Shown: positions 1 to 9,449, numbered from the stretch's first letter. The stretch is 64,000 nt of DNA from an uncultured Loktanella sp. (GCA_937132065.1 CAKZNT010000067.1:25374-89373); one strand, 5' to 3'. Notes: generated by a model not told the origin, from the letters alone. Made by a program: numbers and translations.

Positions 1-438
1 CGCCGCCTCGACCTGCTTCTTTTCGGCTGCGATAAACAGGGACACGCGCGCGCCAGACGCCTGAAACGGCGCAATGTAATGGGCCAGCGTATTATCTTGC
101 CCCGCCACCTCTAGCCCGCCTTCTGTTGTGCGCTCTTCCCGCTTTTCGGGAACAATGCAAACCGCATGTGGTTTATGGCGCAGGGCGATCTGTTGCATCT
201 CTTGGGTCGCGGCCATCTCGAAATTGAGCGGCAACTTTAGCGCGGCCATCAGCCCGTCAATATCGGCGTCAACGATGTGGCGACGGTCTTCGCGCAGATG
301 CGCCGTGATCCCGTCCGCCCCCGCCTCTTGTGCCACCAATGCAGCACGGACAGGATCGGGCACAGTGCCGCCACGTGCATTGCGCACCGTTGCAACGTGA
401 TCGATATTAACGCCAAGGCGCAGTTTTCCAGCAGTCAT
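1..438 (-). CDS. pdxJ: Pyridoxine 5'-phosphate synthase, N-terminal part (cut by window edge)
   Basis: PdxJ joins 3-amino-2-oxopropyl phosphate and 1-deoxy-D-xylulose 5-phosphate to make pyridoxine 5'-phosphate, the last ring-forming step of DXP-dependent vitamin B6 synthesis in the cytosol. The first 146 codons are present out of a usual length of about 240. Family signatures seen in order are [25 protein letters not shown] and [16 protein letters not shown], which carry the substrate-binding and catalytic His, Arg and Glu residues. The ATG ends at 438. The gene lies last in the minus-strand run rsh, DUF2062 gene, pdxJ. The 3' end is outside the window. Confidence 0.95.
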   Translation of the reverse strand, partial: MTAGKLRLGVNIDHVATVRNARGGTVPDPVRAALVAQEAGADGITAHLREDRRHIVDADIDGLMAALKLPLNFEMAATQEMQQIALRHKPHAVCIVPEKREERTTEGGLEVAGQDNTLAHYIAPFQASGARVSLFIAAEKKQVEAA

Positions 439-480
439 AATGACATCCCTTCGGGTGGTGTTAACGCAAAGCTAGCCCGC

Positions 481-1158
481 TTAGTTGCTCTCGTCACCTA
501 CTTGCGACGACTTTTTGCTCAATTGCTCCAGCTTGCTGCGCAGTGCCTTTTGACGCCGCTTCTGGTGGGCGCGGATCAAAGGGACCGCAAGGATGTAGCA
601 AATCGTTGCAGCCGTAATGCCAGGAATGACCGACCCGACCATATAGGGAAAGAAAACCTCTTGGTAAAAGGCCTGCAACCCGTGCCAATCGGCGCGGGCG
701 GGGGTGAAGATCGCTTTCAGGTTATGCGTAATATCCGCGAATGCATCGTTAAAGCGACATCCAATCCCGCAGAAATCGGCGGGCACATGTTTGCCAAAGC
801 CAAAGGTTGCGGCATTAAACGGAATCCCCAGCATCCAGTGCCCCGTGCCAAGCGATGAAATCGCGATCGGGATATACGTCATCGGATTGCCAAAGAACGT
901 GGCCATCAACGAGGCAAGGATATTGCCGCGCATCAGGCGGGCAATCAGCGCCGCCAGAATAAAGTGCATCGCAAAGAACGGGGTAAAGCTGATGAACACG
1001 CCCGCCCAAATGCCGCGCGAAATCTTTTCGGGGGTATCGGGCAAACGGCGGACGCGGTGTTTGACATACTCGAACGCACGCCCCCAACCGCCACGGGGAT
1101 AGATGAAGTCGAACACGATCTGCCAGATCGGGCGTCTATCCCTGCGCTTAAAAACCAA
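481..1158 (-). CDS. DUF2062 domain membrane protein
   Basis: A 225-residue inner-membrane protein of the DUF2062 family, whose function is not established. Hydrophobic segments cover roughly residues 50-75, 78-112 and 170-195, with a conserved FFGNP stretch in the second. The ends are charged, and the C-terminus is a Lys/Arg-rich tail. The reading frame begins with TTG at 1158; there is no ATG near it, and AGAGGG lies about nine bases upstream, so TTG is the likely start. It sits between rsh and pdxJ with short gaps on the same strand, so co-transcription is likely. The family call is firm; no activity can be inferred. Confidence 0.85.
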   Translation of the reverse strand: MVFKRRDRRPIWQIVFDFIYPRGGWGRAFEYVKHRVRRLPDTPEKISRGIWAGVFISFTPFFAMHFILAALIARLMRGNILASLMATFFGNPMTYIPIAISSLGTGHWMLGIPFNAATFGFGKHVPADFCGIGCRFNDAFADITHNLKAIFTPARADWHGLQAFYQEVFFPYMVGSVIPGITAATICYILAVPLIRAHQKRRQKALRSKLEQLSKKSSQVGDESN

Positions 1159-1179
1159 CCACTTTGCCCTCTTGTTCGA

Positions 1180-3315
1180 TTATCCCTGAATCGCGCTTGC
1201 GAGGCCTGGATCTCTGTGTCGTGTCAATGCCGAAACATTGCTGTCTGCCTCGATTGCTGTGAATACCCGATGAAAGTGTTCGGAATCGCGCAGATCAACG
1301 TCGATCAAAAGGCGAAAATAATCGGGCTTTCGATCAATGAACTTGAGATCAGAGATATTGGCGTTCTGCTCTCCAATCAAGGTGCATAACCGCCCTAAGA
1401 CGCCCGCATCATTGGTAATTGTCGCATCAAGCGTCACGGTGTTCTCGGAACTATGTGTGCCCTCTTGCCATTGTAGGTCGATCCAGCGCTCTGGCTGATC
1501 CTCGTAATCGGCAAGCGCCTCGCAATCAATCGCATGCACCACAACGCCCTGACCGCGAAACGTGATCCCGATGATCCGCTCGCCGGGCACAGGTTGGCAG
1601 CAGGCGCCGCGCTGATGCTTTTGGTCCGCATCAAGGCCAACAACGGCGCGCTTTGTGTCGATCTCGTCGCCCTGCTTTTCGGCAAGCTCGGGGTAAATGG
1701 CGGACACAATTTCGCGCGAGGTGATCTCGGCAGACCCCAATTGCGCGAGCATCTCGTCAGCCGTCTCGATTGCGAGAGCCTTAGCCGCAGTGCGCAGCGC
1801 CTTTTCGGTTGCCTTCTTGCCCACGTTTTCAAACGCGACACGCGCAAGCTCGCTTCCCAAGCGGACAAAGCGCTCGCGATCTTCTTCGCGCAGCGAGCGG
1901 CGGATCGCGGTTTTGGCGCGGCCCGTCACGGCGATATCAATCCACGTCACCTGCGGGCGCTGCCCCTCGGCGGTGACAATCTCCACCGACTGCCCGTTCT
2001 TGAGGCGGGTCCAGAGCGGCACGCGCATCCCGTCCACCTTTGCCCCCACACAAGCAGAGCCAATCCGCGTGTGGATCGCATAGGCGAAATCAATCGGGGT
2101 CGCGCCGCGCGGTAGCTTGATCACCTCGCCCTTGGGGGTAAAGCAGAACACTTGGTCCTGATACATCTCAAGCTTGACCGCTTCGAGGAATTCGTCGTGG
2201 CCGTGGCTTTCGTCAAGGCGCTCTGTCAGCTGCGCAATCCACTTGACGGGATCAACGGCAAAACGGTTCTCGACGCGCTCGCCGTTTTTATACGACCAAT
2301 GCGCAGCCACACCCGTTTCGGCAACCTCGTGCATCTCGCGGGTGCGAATCTGGACCTCGACGCGCTTGCCATCGCGACCTGACACAGTGGTGTGAATAGA
2401 GCGATAGCCATTTGATTTCGGCTGGCTGATGTAATCTTTGAACCGCCCGGGAACAGACTTCCAACGCTGATGGATTGCACCAAGCACACGGTAGCAATCG
2501 GCCTCGGTCGCGGTCAGAACCCGAAAGCCGTAAATGTCGGAAAGCCGACTGAATGACAGGTCTTTCTCCTGCATCTTGCGCCAGATCGAATAGGGCTTTT
2601 TGGCGCGACCGACGACAGACGCCTCGATCTGTGCCTTCTCCAATTCAAACCGCATGTCGGCTGTAATCTTTTGCACCACATCGCCTGTTTCACGCTGAAG
2701 CGTGATAAAGCGGCGAATGATCGAGTTGCGCCCTTCGGGGTTCAGCACGCGGAAGGCCAGATCTTCCAGTTCTTCGCGCATCCATTGCATACCCATACGG
2801 CCCGCAAGCGGGGCATAGATATCCATCGTTTCACGCGCCTTCTGGACCTGCTTGTCAGGGCGCATCGACTTGATGGTGCGCATGTTGTGCAGGCGATCCG
2901 CGAGCTTGACCAAGGTGACGCGCAAATCGCGGCTTGTTGCCATAAACAACTTGCGGAAATTTTCGGCCTGTTTGGTTTGGGTGCTGGTGAGTTGGAGATT
3001 GGTCAGCTTGGTCACGCCATCGACCAACTCCGCAATCTCGCGCCCGAACCGGTCTGACACATCCGTAAACGTGGCCTTTGTGTCTTCGATCGTGTCGTGC
3101 AACAGGGCGGTGATCAGGGTCGCGTCATCCATCTGCTGTTCGGCAAGGATGGCGGCAACGGCGACGGGATGCGTGAAGTAAGGTTCACCGGAATGGCGGA
3201 ATTGCCCTTCGTGCATCTCTGCACCAAAGGCAAACGCATCGCGCAAAAGCGCCTCATTCAAGCGGGGGTTATAGGCGCGGACCAGCGCGATTAGATCGTC
3301 TGCTGTCGTGGTCAT
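1180..3315 (-). CDS. rsh: Bifunctional (p)ppGpp synthetase/hydrolase (RelA/SpoT homologue)
   Basis: Makes and degrades the alarmone (p)ppGpp in the stringent response. The 711 residues show the full long-RSH layout. An HD hydrolase domain lies at about 25-180, with HPVAVAAIL and LLHDTIEDT containing the metal-binding HD pair. A synthetase domain lies at about 235-350, with GRFKDYISQPKSNGYRSIHT and EVQIRT. A TGS domain lies at about 385-450 (VFCFTPKGEVIKLPRGAT), and an ACT domain occupies the last 80 residues. The intact HD motif suggests active hydrolysis. An in-frame TTG precedes the ATG at 3315; I chose the ATG. It is 25 bases downstream of rpoZ, so the two are probably one transcript. Alphaproteobacteria usually carry a single long RSH enzyme. 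Confidence 0.96.
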   Translation of the reverse strand: MTTTADDLIALVRAYNPRLNEALLRDAFAFGAEMHEGQFRHSGEPYFTHPVAVAAILAEQQMDDATLITALLHDTIEDTKATFTDVSDRFGREIAELVDGVTKLTNLQLTSTQTKQAENFRKLFMATSRDLRVTLVKLADRLHNMRTIKSMRPDKQVQKARETMDIYAPLAGRMGMQWMREELEDLAFRVLNPEGRNSIIRRFITLQRETGDVVQKITADMRFELEKAQIEASVVGRAKKPYSIWRKMQEKDLSFSRLSDIYGFRVLTATEADCYRVLGAIHQRWKSVPGRFKDYISQPKSNGYRSIHTTVSGRDGKRVEVQIRTREMHEVAETGVAAHWSYKNGERVENRFAVDPVKWIAQLTERLDESHGHDEFLEAVKLEMYQDQVFCFTPKGEVIKLPRGATPIDFAYAIHTRIGSACVGAKVDGMRVPLWTRLKNGQSVEIVTAEGQRPQVTWIDIAVTGRAKTAIRRSLREEDRERFVRLGSELARVAFENVGKKATEKALRTAAKALAIETADEMLAQLGSAEITSREIVSAIYPELAEKQGDEIDTKRAVVGLDADQKHQRGACCQPVPGERIIGITFRGQGVVVHAIDCEALADYEDQPERWIDLQWQEGTHSSENTVTLDATITNDAGVLGRLCTLIGEQNANISDLKFIDRKPDYFRLLIDVDLRDSEHFHRVFTAIEADSNVSALTRHRDPGLASAIQG

Positions 3316-3340
3316 CAAGTCCCGCGCCTATGATAGAGTA

Positions 3341-3694
3341 TTAGCGCTGGCCTTGAGCTTCCATCAAGGCGCGCAACAGTTTTTCCTCGGACATATCGTC
3401 GTCGGCTGGCTTGTCGGTTTCAGCACCCATCAACAAGGACATGCTGTCCTCTTCAGGTTCATCAACTTCGATCTGTGTCTGATTCGCTTCGATCAAACGC
3501 TCGCGCAGATCGTCAGCACCTTGGGTCTCATCGGCGATTTCCCGCAGAGAGACGACAGGGTTCTTATCGTTGTCGCGGCTCACTGTGATCGGTGCACCAG
3601 CGGAAATCTCGCGTGCACGGTGTGCAGCAAGCATCACAAGTTCAAAACGGTTCGGAACTTTATCGACGCAGTCTTCTACGGTAACGCGGGCCAT
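3341..3694 (-). CDS. rpoZ: RNA polymerase omega subunit
   Basis: The small omega subunit that helps fold and hold beta-prime in RNA polymerase. The 117-residue protein begins [12 protein letters not shown] and continues with [16 protein letters not shown], the conserved omega core, followed by a long acidic C-terminal extension of the kind seen in alphaproteobacteria. The frame runs farther upstream, but the family start is the ATG at 3694. The N-terminal Met-Ala-Arg is the omega part of ppGpp site 1 in Escherichia coli polymerase, which is notable because the ppGpp synthetase gene follows immediately. Confidence 0.96.
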   Translation of the reverse strand: MARVTVEDCVDKVPNRFELVMLAAHRAREISAGAPITVSRDNDKNPVVSLREIADETQGADDLRERLIEANQTQIEVDEPEEDSMSLLMGAETDKPADDDMSEEKLLRALMEAQGQR

Positions 3695-3777
3695 GGGCGT
3701 GCTCCAATCAATTGGACGGACTTCAGAAAGGGGTCGTTTATGCGCTTTTGCCCAGAATGACAAGGGGTTGCAAGGGG

Positions 3778-4365
3778 TCAGATCAGGCGCACAGTCGCCA
3801 CTTCGGCTGCGGGGCGCGCATCTCTCATCTGGGTGACCGAACGATCAAGGATGGGATGCACCCAATCAGGGGCAACTTGCGCCAATGGAACAAGGACAAA
3901 TGCCCGGTCTTGCAGGCGCGGATGTGGCAGAACAAGTTGATCTGGCGCGATTTTTGCCTGCACGTCTAACGCGAGTTCCCGCCACTTTTTATGTGTCGAG
4001 GCATCGGGCAAAACTTGCGCACCCAAGGCAATCAAATCCAGATCAAGGGTGCGTTGCCCCCAACGCACAATGCGTTCGCGCCCCGCCTCGGCCTCGATTT
4101 CATGCAACACGGCAAGCAAGTCCTCGCCGCTGTGGGTGCTCTCAATCCGAATCGCCGCATTGACAAACTCCGGCCCCGCCCCCGCAGGAAAGGCAGGCGT
4201 GCGATAAAGAGGCGATGAAATCGAGGCTGCACCGACACGATCTTCGATCTCGTGGATAGCCTTTAGGACAGTTTGCGTAGCGTCACCCCAAACCGATGGC
4301 GCGTTACTTCCCAAGGCAATCAGCGCAAATGCGCCCGCCCTATCCTTTAGAGGTGTTTGCAGCAT
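3778..4365 (-). CDS. folK: 2-amino-4-hydroxy-6-hydroxymethyldihydropteridine pyrophosphokinase
   Basis: HPPK transfers pyrophosphate from ATP to 6-hydroxymethyl-7,8-dihydropterin in folate synthesis. The 195 residues contain ALGSN near the start, the pterin-site region [10 protein letters not shown], the metal and ATP-binding stretch [13 protein letters not shown], and [18 protein letters not shown] near the C-terminus. The length is slightly above the usual 160. The first ATG, at 4365, is kept; a later start would remove few residues. It is the first gene of the minus-strand group leading to rpoZ and rsh, with an 83-base gap before rpoZ that can hold a separate rpoZ promoter. Confidence 0.93.
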   Translation of the reverse strand: MLQTPLKDRAGAFALIALGSNAPSVWGDATQTVLKAIHEIEDRVGAASISSPLYRTPAFPAGAGPEFVNAAIRIESTHSGEDLLAVLHEIEAEAGRERIVRWGQRTLDLDLIALGAQVLPDASTHKKWRELALDVQAKIAPDQLVLPHPRLQDRAFVLVPLAQVAPDWVHPILDRSVTQMRDARPAAEVATVRLI

Positions 4366-4429
4366 GTTAATTTTTCGCTTACCTTTGCCTGATCAACTGG
4401 TCTCGCATATTTTAAATAGACCACTCACA

Positions 4430-4439
4430 TTCGTACGAA
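4430..4439. promoter_or_regulatory. Perfect palindrome TTCGTACGAA in a divergent promoter region
   Basis: A ten-base perfect palindrome sits between folK (minus) and the NYN gene (plus), 31 bases upstream of the latter's ATG. Just before it, GGTCT at 4399-4403 is mirrored by AGACC at 4418-4422 around an AT-rich stretch that could be a -10 region. The position would suit an operator. No regulator is identified, and a palindrome of this length can occur by chance. Confidence 0.3.
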
Positions 4440-4470
4440 CACCCGCGAGACCCACTCGGAAGGACAATTT

Positions 4471-5043
4471 ATGTTTTATCGTGACGAGCGATTGGCGCTC
4501 TTCATCGATGGATCGAATCTCTATGCGGCTGCAAAGTCGCTAGGCTTCGACATCGACTACAAGTTACTGCGCGCAGAATTTATGCGCCGTGGTAAAATGG
4601 TGCGGGCGTTCTATTACACCGCGCTTCTAGAAAACGACGAGTATTCTCCAATTCGCCCCTTGGTCGATTGGTTAAATTACAACGGCTTCACGATGGTGAC
4701 AAAGCCAGCCAAGGAATACACTGACAGCATGGGCCGCCGTAAGGTGAAGGGCAACATGGACATCGAACTTGCCGTTGATGCTATGGAACTCGCGCCGCAC
4801 GTTGACCACGTTGTGATCTTCTCGGGCGACGGCGATTTTCGCCCCTTGGTTGAGGCGTTGCAGCGTAAAGGCGTGCGCGTTTCGGTTGTCTCCACAATCC
4901 GGAGCCAGCCGCCGATGATCGCTGACGAACTTCGCCGTCAGTGTGACAACTTCATCGAGCTCGACGAGCTACGCGATGTGGTCGGGCGACCGACCCGCGA
5001 ACCGATGGTCGCACCTGACGACAATCGGGTTGCAGCGGACTAA
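4471..5043 (+). CDS. NYN domain protein (LabA/DUF88 type)
   Basis: A 190-residue protein consisting almost entirely of a NYN domain, a PIN-like fold found in RNases and RNA-binding proteins. The family signatures are visible: LALFIDGSNLYAAAK near residue 8 with the first acidic residue, KGNMDIELAVDAM near 92, and VVIFSGDGDFRPLVEAL near 112 with the other acidic residues. An intact acidic set suggests a metal-dependent nuclease, but the substrate is unknown. A GGAAGGA ribosome site precedes the ATG. The gene stands alone, between a divergent promoter region and a strong terminator. Confidence 0.9.
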   Translation: MFYRDERLALFIDGSNLYAAAKSLGFDIDYKLLRAEFMRRGKMVRAFYYTALLENDEYSPIRPLVDWLNYNGFTMVTKPAKEYTDSMGRRKVKGNMDIELAVDAMELAPHVDHVVIFSGDGDFRPLVEALQRKGVRVSVVSTIRSQPPMIADELRRQCDNFIELDELRDVVGRPTREPMVAPDDNRVAAD

Positions 5044-5051
5044 ACAGTAAG

Positions 5052-5079
5052 AGGCCGGGGTTTTCTCCGGCCTTTTTTA
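5052..5079 (+). terminator. Intrinsic terminator after the NYN gene
   Basis: AGGCCGG (5052-5058) pairs with CCGGCCT (5067-5073) around an eight-base loop, followed by a run of T. It begins eight bases after the stop codon and isolates the NYN gene from ispH. Confidence 0.9.
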
Positions 5080-5157
5080 TAGCCAGCCTGCTGACATGGA
5101 CGCCGCGCGCGAATAGCGTTAGGAGTGGCCACAGTCGACGCAGGCAGGATTTGACAG

Positions 5158-6108
5158 ATGACCAAAGCGCCCCTCACCCTTTACCTCGCAGCACCACGCG
5201 GCTTTTGCGCAGGCGTAGATCGCGCCATCAAGATCGTCGAAATGGCGATCGAGAAGTGGGGCGCGCCAGTCTACGTGCGTCACGAAATCGTGCACAACAA
5301 ATTCGTGGTGGACGGGCTGCGCGACAAGGGGGCAATTTTCGTCGAGGAACTTGACGAATGCCCGACAGATCGACCTGTCATTTTCTCGGCTCACGGCGTG
5401 CCCAAATCGGTTCCCAATGCCGCAGAGGCCCGCAAGATGGTTTATGTCGACGCGACCTGCCCGCTTGTTTCCAAGGTCCATATCGAGGCGCAGCGCCATG
5501 CCGATGCGGGGCTTCAGATGATCATGATCGGCCACGAAGGACACCCCGAAACGGTTGGCACAATGGGCCAGTTACCCGAGGGCGAAGTGCTGCTTGTCGA
5601 GACTGTCGAGGATGTGGCCAAGGTGACGCCGCGCGACCCACAAAAGCTCGCGTTTGTAACGCAAACGACCCTTTCTGTTGACGACACAATTGATATTGTC
5701 GCCGCGCTGAACGCCCGCTTCCCCGCGATTGTCGGCCCCCACAAAGAAGACATCTGCTACGCCACGACAAACCGTCAGGAAGCGGTGAAAGCGATGGCGC
5801 CAAAGTGTGACGCGATCCTTGTTGTGGGCGCGCCAAATTCATCCAATTCACGCCGCTTGGTCGAGGTCGGCGCGCGCGCGGGCTGCAACTACGCGCAGCT
5901 TGTGCAGCGGGCAAAAGATATCGACTGGCGCGCCTTGGACGGGATCACATCCATGGGGATCACGGCTGGTGCATCTGCGCCCGAAGTGCTTATCAACGAG
6001 GTGATTGACGCATTCAAAGACCGCTATGACGTCACTGTCGAACTGGTAGAAACCGCCGTCGAAAACGTCGAGTTCAAAGTGCCCCGCGTTCTGCGTGAAA
6101 CCGCATAA
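5158..6108 (+). CDS. ispH: 4-hydroxy-3-methylbut-2-enyl diphosphate reductase
   Basis: The last enzyme of the MEP pathway, a [4Fe-4S] protein that reduces HMBPP to isopentenyl and dimethylallyl diphosphate. The 316 residues match the family length. The three cluster cysteines are seen at C17 ([12 protein letters not shown]), C101 ([11 protein letters not shown]) and about C200 ([11 protein letters not shown]), with the substrate loops [10 protein letters not shown] and [13 protein letters not shown]. The ATG at 5158 gives the normal N-terminus. A 31-base gap separates it from the methyltransferase gene, so ispH, methyltransferase, rnhA and the TRIC-like gene may form one operon. Confidence 0.97.
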   Translation: MTKAPLTLYLAAPRGFCAGVDRAIKIVEMAIEKWGAPVYVRHEIVHNKFVVDGLRDKGAIFVEELDECPTDRPVIFSAHGVPKSVPNAAEARKMVYVDATCPLVSKVHIEAQRHADAGLQMIMIGHEGHPETVGTMGQLPEGEVLLVETVEDVAKVTPRDPQKLAFVTQTTLSVDDTIDIVAALNARFPAIVGPHKEDICYATTNRQEAVKAMAPKCDAILVVGAPNSSNSRRLVEVGARAGCNYAQLVQRAKDIDWRALDGITSMGITAGASAPEVLINEVIDAFKDRYDVTVELVETAVENVEFKVPRVLRETA

Positions 6109-6139
6109 TCCAACCCCCTAGCTACGGTGGCCCCCTCTG

Positions 6140-6736
6140 ATGCCTGACAAGAAAACGATTGCCTTTTACGACACCGCCGCAGAGCGCTACGCCAAGTTGA
6201 CGGAAACGGGATCGCCAAGCGAGCATCTTGTTGCCTTCATGCAAATGCTGCCCGCTGATGCCGCTGTGCTTGATCTTGGCTGTGGTCCTGCGCGTGCCTC
6301 TGTGCATATGCGCAGCGCGGGTTTTCGCCCCGATCCCGTTGACGCCTCGCAAGGCATGATTGATCTGGCAAATGGCGCACATGACATTTGCGCGCGCCTG
6401 ATGACATTCGACGAGATCGATATGATTGATGCCTACGACGGCGTTTGGGCGAATTTCTCGCTGCTCCATGCCGCGCGCACTGATCTGCCCCGCATATTGA
6501 AGGCAATCGCAACAGCCCTGAAATCGAAGGGCGCTTTTCATATAGGGCTCAAGACGGGCACAGGCGAAGAGCGCGACAAGATCGACAGGTTTTATACCTA
6601 TGTCACCATCCCCGAGCTTTCAGGGCTATTGCACAATGCGGGCTTTGATATCTGCGATACGGTCGAGGGTCACGAGGTCGGCTGTGCAGGCACGAACGAC
6701 CCGTTTGTTGTGATGAGGGCGCGTAAAAATGGCTGA
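6140..6736 (+). CDS. Class I SAM-dependent methyltransferase
   Basis: A 198-residue Rossmann-fold methyltransferase with the SAM-binding motif [17 protein letters not shown] at about residue 45, an acidic end of strand 2 ([14 protein letters not shown]), and a motif-IV region around [12 protein letters not shown]. The fold and cofactor are clear; the substrate is not. It overlaps the start of rnhA by eight bases, which implies translational coupling. The upstream ribosome site is weak, so the exact start is less sure than the frame. Confidence 0.85.
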   Translation: MPDKKTIAFYDTAAERYAKLTETGSPSEHLVAFMQMLPADAAVLDLGCGPARASVHMRSAGFRPDPVDASQGMIDLANGAHDICARLMTFDEIDMIDAYDGVWANFSLLHAARTDLPRILKAIATALKSKGAFHIGLKTGTGEERDKIDRFYTYVTIPELSGLLHNAGFDICDTVEGHEVGCAGTNDPFVVMRARKNG

Positions 6737-7181
6737 CCTATTCGCCTATACGGACGGGGCGTGTTCGGGAAATCCCGGACCTGGCGGCTGGGGCGCGATC
6801 CTGATTGCGCGCGAAGGCGATACCCTGCTCAAAGAGCGGGAGTTGAACGGTGGCGAGGCCCATACAACCAACAACAAGATGGAATTGATGGCGGCTATTT
6901 CGGCTCTCGAAGCGCTTGATCGCCCGACAGAACTCACGATCGTGACCGATAGTTCCTATGTCAAAGACGGCATAACCTCTTGGATTCATGGCTGGAAGAA
7001 ACGCGGCTGGAAGACGGCCAACAAGAAACCCGTCAAGAACGAAGACCTGTGGAAACGGCTTGATGCCGCCACCCAGCGCCACGTTGTCAAATGGGAATGG
7101 GTCAAGGGGCACGCAGGGCACCCAGAGAACGAGCGCGCCGACGAATTGGCCCGCGCAGGCATGGAGCCGTTCAAGAAATGA
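6729..7181 (+). CDS. rnhA: Ribonuclease HI
   Basis: Cleaves the RNA strand of RNA/DNA hybrids during replication and R-loop removal. At 150 residues it has the usual length. The metal-binding acidic residues are D9 ([16 protein letters not shown]), E52 ([10 protein letters not shown]), D74 ([12 protein letters not shown]) and a final Asp in [15 protein letters not shown]. The basic handle ([17 protein letters not shown]) that contacts the hybrid is present. It overlaps its neighbours on both sides: eight bases with the methyltransferase gene and ATGA with the TRIC-like gene. Confidence 0.97.
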   Translation: MADLFAYTDGACSGNPGPGGWGAILIAREGDTLLKERELNGGEAHTTNNKMELMAAISALEALDRPTELTIVTDSSYVKDGITSWIHGWKKRGWKTANKKPVKNEDLWKRLDAATQRHVVKWEWVKGHAGHPENERADELARAGMEPFKK

Positions 7182-7801
7182 GCGTCCTGACCGCTCTTGA
7201 TTACGCATCGGTTTTTGTCTTTGCGCTTACGGGGGCATTGGTCGCCAGCCGCGCGCAGCTCGACATCATCGGGTTCATCTTTGTGGCAAGTCTCACGGCT
7301 GTCGGCGGTGGCACACTGCGCGACATGATCCTGAACAGGGACACAGTATTCTGGGTCGCTGACCCGTGGATGATCGCCGTGGCTGCCGTGGCGGCGATCC
7401 TCGTTTTCTTTACCGCGCACCGATTGGAAAGCCGCTATCGCTCGATCCTCTGGCTTGATGCGGGGGCATTGGCGATTGCCGTGCCTGCGGGGGTCGCCGT
7501 TGCGCTTTCGCTTGATCAACCAATGTCGATCGTGGTGATTATGGGCATCACAACGGGCTGCATGGGCGGGTTAATGCGCGATGTCGTGTGCAACGAAGTG
7601 CCACTCGTTCTCAAGCAAGGCGAACTCTATGTCACCTGCGCGATGGTCGGCGCGATGGCAGCGGTTGGCGCGATCTGGCTCGGGCTTTCAACGCCTGCGG
7701 CCCTGATGATCTGCGCAGGCGCAACCCTCGCGCTACGACTTGGCGGCATCGCATTCGGCTGGCGTCTTCCGGTTTACAAAAGCTTCCCGCCGCGCGGTTA
7801 A
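7178..7801 (+). CDS. TRIC/UPF0126 family cation channel-like membrane protein
   Basis: A 207-residue protein with about seven membrane segments built as an internal repeat. Each half holds the family signature, [13 protein letters not shown] in the first and [14 protein letters not shown] in the second. The family is related to trimeric intracellular cation channels; bacterial members are proposed to conduct monovalent cations, but physiology is unclear. The ATG at 7178 overlaps the rnhA stop as ATGA. A longer frame exists upstream but would run through rnhA. The gene ends in TTAA shared with the convergent quinone oxidoreductase gene. Confidence 0.88.
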   Translation: MSVLTALDYASVFVFALTGALVASRAQLDIIGFIFVASLTAVGGGTLRDMILNRDTVFWVADPWMIAVAAVAAILVFFTAHRLESRYRSILWLDAGALAIAVPAGVAVALSLDQPMSIVVIMGITTGCMGGLMRDVVCNEVPLVLKQGELYVTCAMVGAMAAVGAIWLGLSTPAALMICAGATLALRLGGIAFGWRLPVYKSFPPRG

Positions 7802-8769
7802 CCGACCTTCAAAACGATTTTGCCGATATGGGCTGAACTCTCCATGCGCCGATGCGCCTGTGCGGCATCTACGAGCGCAAATTCCTGATCCATCACGGGC
7901 GCAACTGTCCCCGCGACAAGCAGCGGCCAGACCGTTTCGCGCAGTTGATCGGCAATGCGCGCCTTGGCTAACGGGGATTGCGGCCGCAACGTCGAGCCAG
8001 TCAAAGTCAAGCGACGCGTCATGATTTGCATCATGTTCAATTCGGCTTTTGGTCCTTGCAGAAACGCGATTTGAACCAGCCGCCCATCGTCAGCCAAAGC
8101 CTTGATATTGCGCTGCATATAGCTCCCGCCGACCATATCGAGGATTAGATCCGCGCCGCCTTGCGCCTGCAATACATCGACAAAATCCGCGTCCTTATAG
8201 TTGATCGCCTGCTCTGCTCCGAGTGCCACACAAGCCGCGCATTTTTCGCCCGATCCAGCCGTTGCAAACACGCGCGCACCAAACGCGCGGGCCAGTTGGA
8301 TAGCTGTTGTGCCAATGCCAGAACTGCCGCCGTGCACAAGAAACCGCTCGCCCGCAGACAAGCCGCCGCGCATGAACACATTGGACCAGACCGTAAAGAA
8401 TGTTTCGGGCAGACAGGCCGCCTGCTTAAGGGTCAAGCCCTCTGGAATGGGCAAGCAATGCGCCGCATTTGTCGTCACAAACTCCGCGTAGCCACCGCCC
8501 GGAAGCAAACCGCAAATAAGATCGCCAACCGCCCACTGGCTGACACCATCACCAATCGCGACAACCTCGCCCGAGGCCTCTAACCCGGGCAGATCGCTGG
8601 CGCTTGCAGGGGGGTTATATAGCCCCGCACGCTGCAAGGCATCGGGGCGGTTCACGCCCGCATATGCCACTTTGATCACGACCTCGCCGTAACCCGCATC
8701 GGGCATCGGGCGGTCGGTCACTTGCAGGACGTCAGGACCGCCTGCCGTGGTGATTTCAACAGCTTTCAT
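7798..8769 (-). CDS. NAD(P)H:quinone oxidoreductase, zinc-free MDR family
   Basis: A 323-residue medium-chain dehydrogenase/reductase of the quinone oxidoreductase type. It has the N-terminal GroES-like fold (MKAVEITTAGGPDVL, GVNRPDALQRAGLY) and the nucleotide site VHGGSSGIGTTAIQLARAFG at about 140-160. The cysteine ligands of zinc-dependent alcohol dehydrogenases are missing, as expected for this branch, sometimes labelled PIG3-like. The ATG at 8769 overlaps the COQ9 gene stop as ATGA, which decides the start against an in-frame upstream ATG. Electron-acceptor specificity cannot be read from sequence. Confidence 0.9.
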   Translation of the reverse strand: MKAVEITTAGGPDVLQVTDRPMPDAGYGEVVIKVAYAGVNRPDALQRAGLYNPPASASDLPGLEASGEVVAIGDGVSQWAVGDLICGLLPGGGYAEFVTTNAAHCLPIPEGLTLKQAACLPETFFTVWSNVFMRGGLSAGERFLVHGGSSGIGTTAIQLARAFGARVFATAGSGEKCAACVALGAEQAINYKDADFVDVLQAQGGADLILDMVGGSYMQRNIKALADDGRLVQIAFLQGPKAELNMMQIMTRRLTLTGSTLRPQSPLAKARIADQLRETVWPLLVAGTVAPVMDQEFALVDAAQAHRRMESSAHIGKIVLKVG

Positions 8770-9449
8770 TGGTCGCCTCCTTTGTGCCAAATGCCCGGAA
8801 GGTCAGGATCAGGCGTCTTGCTTGGCGCTTTGATCATATCCGCCAACTTGCCAAGCGGGCCAGCAAACGGTTTGAGCAGGGCACTGTTGTTGACCTGCGC
8901 CTTCACCTTCTCGAACCGCATCACATTCTCGATGCGTCGATCAATAAAGGCATCCGTTGCCCCGTCTTCATCGCCAAGCCAGAATAACACAACCGATCCG
9001 TAGACCGCCGAAAGTGTCACCCGCTTGGAATACCAATTCACGTCCTCGGACGTGTCGCCAAGCGCGTTCCAGATTGCATCCGCTGTGCCCCAGATCAGCT
9101 TTGCACCATCCGCCGCATGGATTGGCAACGCAAAAAGCGATGTGCCGCGGCGCACGATCTCTTTGTCCTCGGCCGCCGCAAGGCGCAAGCGGATCGCGTG
9201 GGCGACCTTTTCAGAATAGCGCATCCCGGACAGGTCAGCCGTAGCCATCGCGGATGTCATCGCCGCATCACCGCGCAAATGATAGGCAATCGCCAGATCA
9301 ACCGCGCCGCGCGGGCAGGCCGTATCAGCCAAAGCCGGGGCAATCTGCGCATCTGCTATCGCAGCCTGAAACGTTGCGGGCGACCACCCGTCAAAGGCCA
9401 CGTGCGCAATTGCGGCATCAAGCAAAGCATCCAGAACGGTGTCAGACAT
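8766..9449 (-). CDS. COQ9 family ubiquinone biosynthesis accessory protein
   Basis: A 227-residue protein matching the COQ9 family. It has a TetR-like N-terminal helical region, then FDGWSPATF, the central YSEKVAHAIRLRL, and the C-terminal DVNWYSKRVTLSAVYGSVVLFWLGD with FIDRRIENVM. COQ9 binds lipid and presents the quinone intermediate to the COQ7 hydroxylase in eukaryotes; homologues are typical of alphaproteobacteria. The start is ATG at 9449 (MSDTVLDALL). It is coupled by ATGA to the oxidoreductase gene downstream. Confidence 0.88.
   Translation of the reverse strand: MSDTVLDALLDAAIAHVAFDGWSPATFQAAIADAQIAPALADTACPRGAVDLAIAYHLRGDAAMTSAMATADLSGMRYSEKVAHAIRLRLAAAEDKEIVRRGTSLFALPIHAADGAKLIWGTADAIWNALGDTSEDVNWYSKRVTLSAVYGSVVLFWLGDEDGATDAFIDRRIENVMRFEKVKAQVNNSALLKPFAGPLGKLADMIKAPSKTPDPDLPGIWHKGGDQ

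Noticed and set aside
3695..3763. A longer rpoZ beginning 23 codons upstream
   Set aside because: Omega proteins begin at MARVTV; the extra residues have no homology and the gap suits a promoter.
4436..4451. A possible LexA box (GAAC-N7-GAAC type) before the NYN gene
   Set aside because: The second half reads AGAC, two mismatches from GAAC, so the SOS assignment is not supported.
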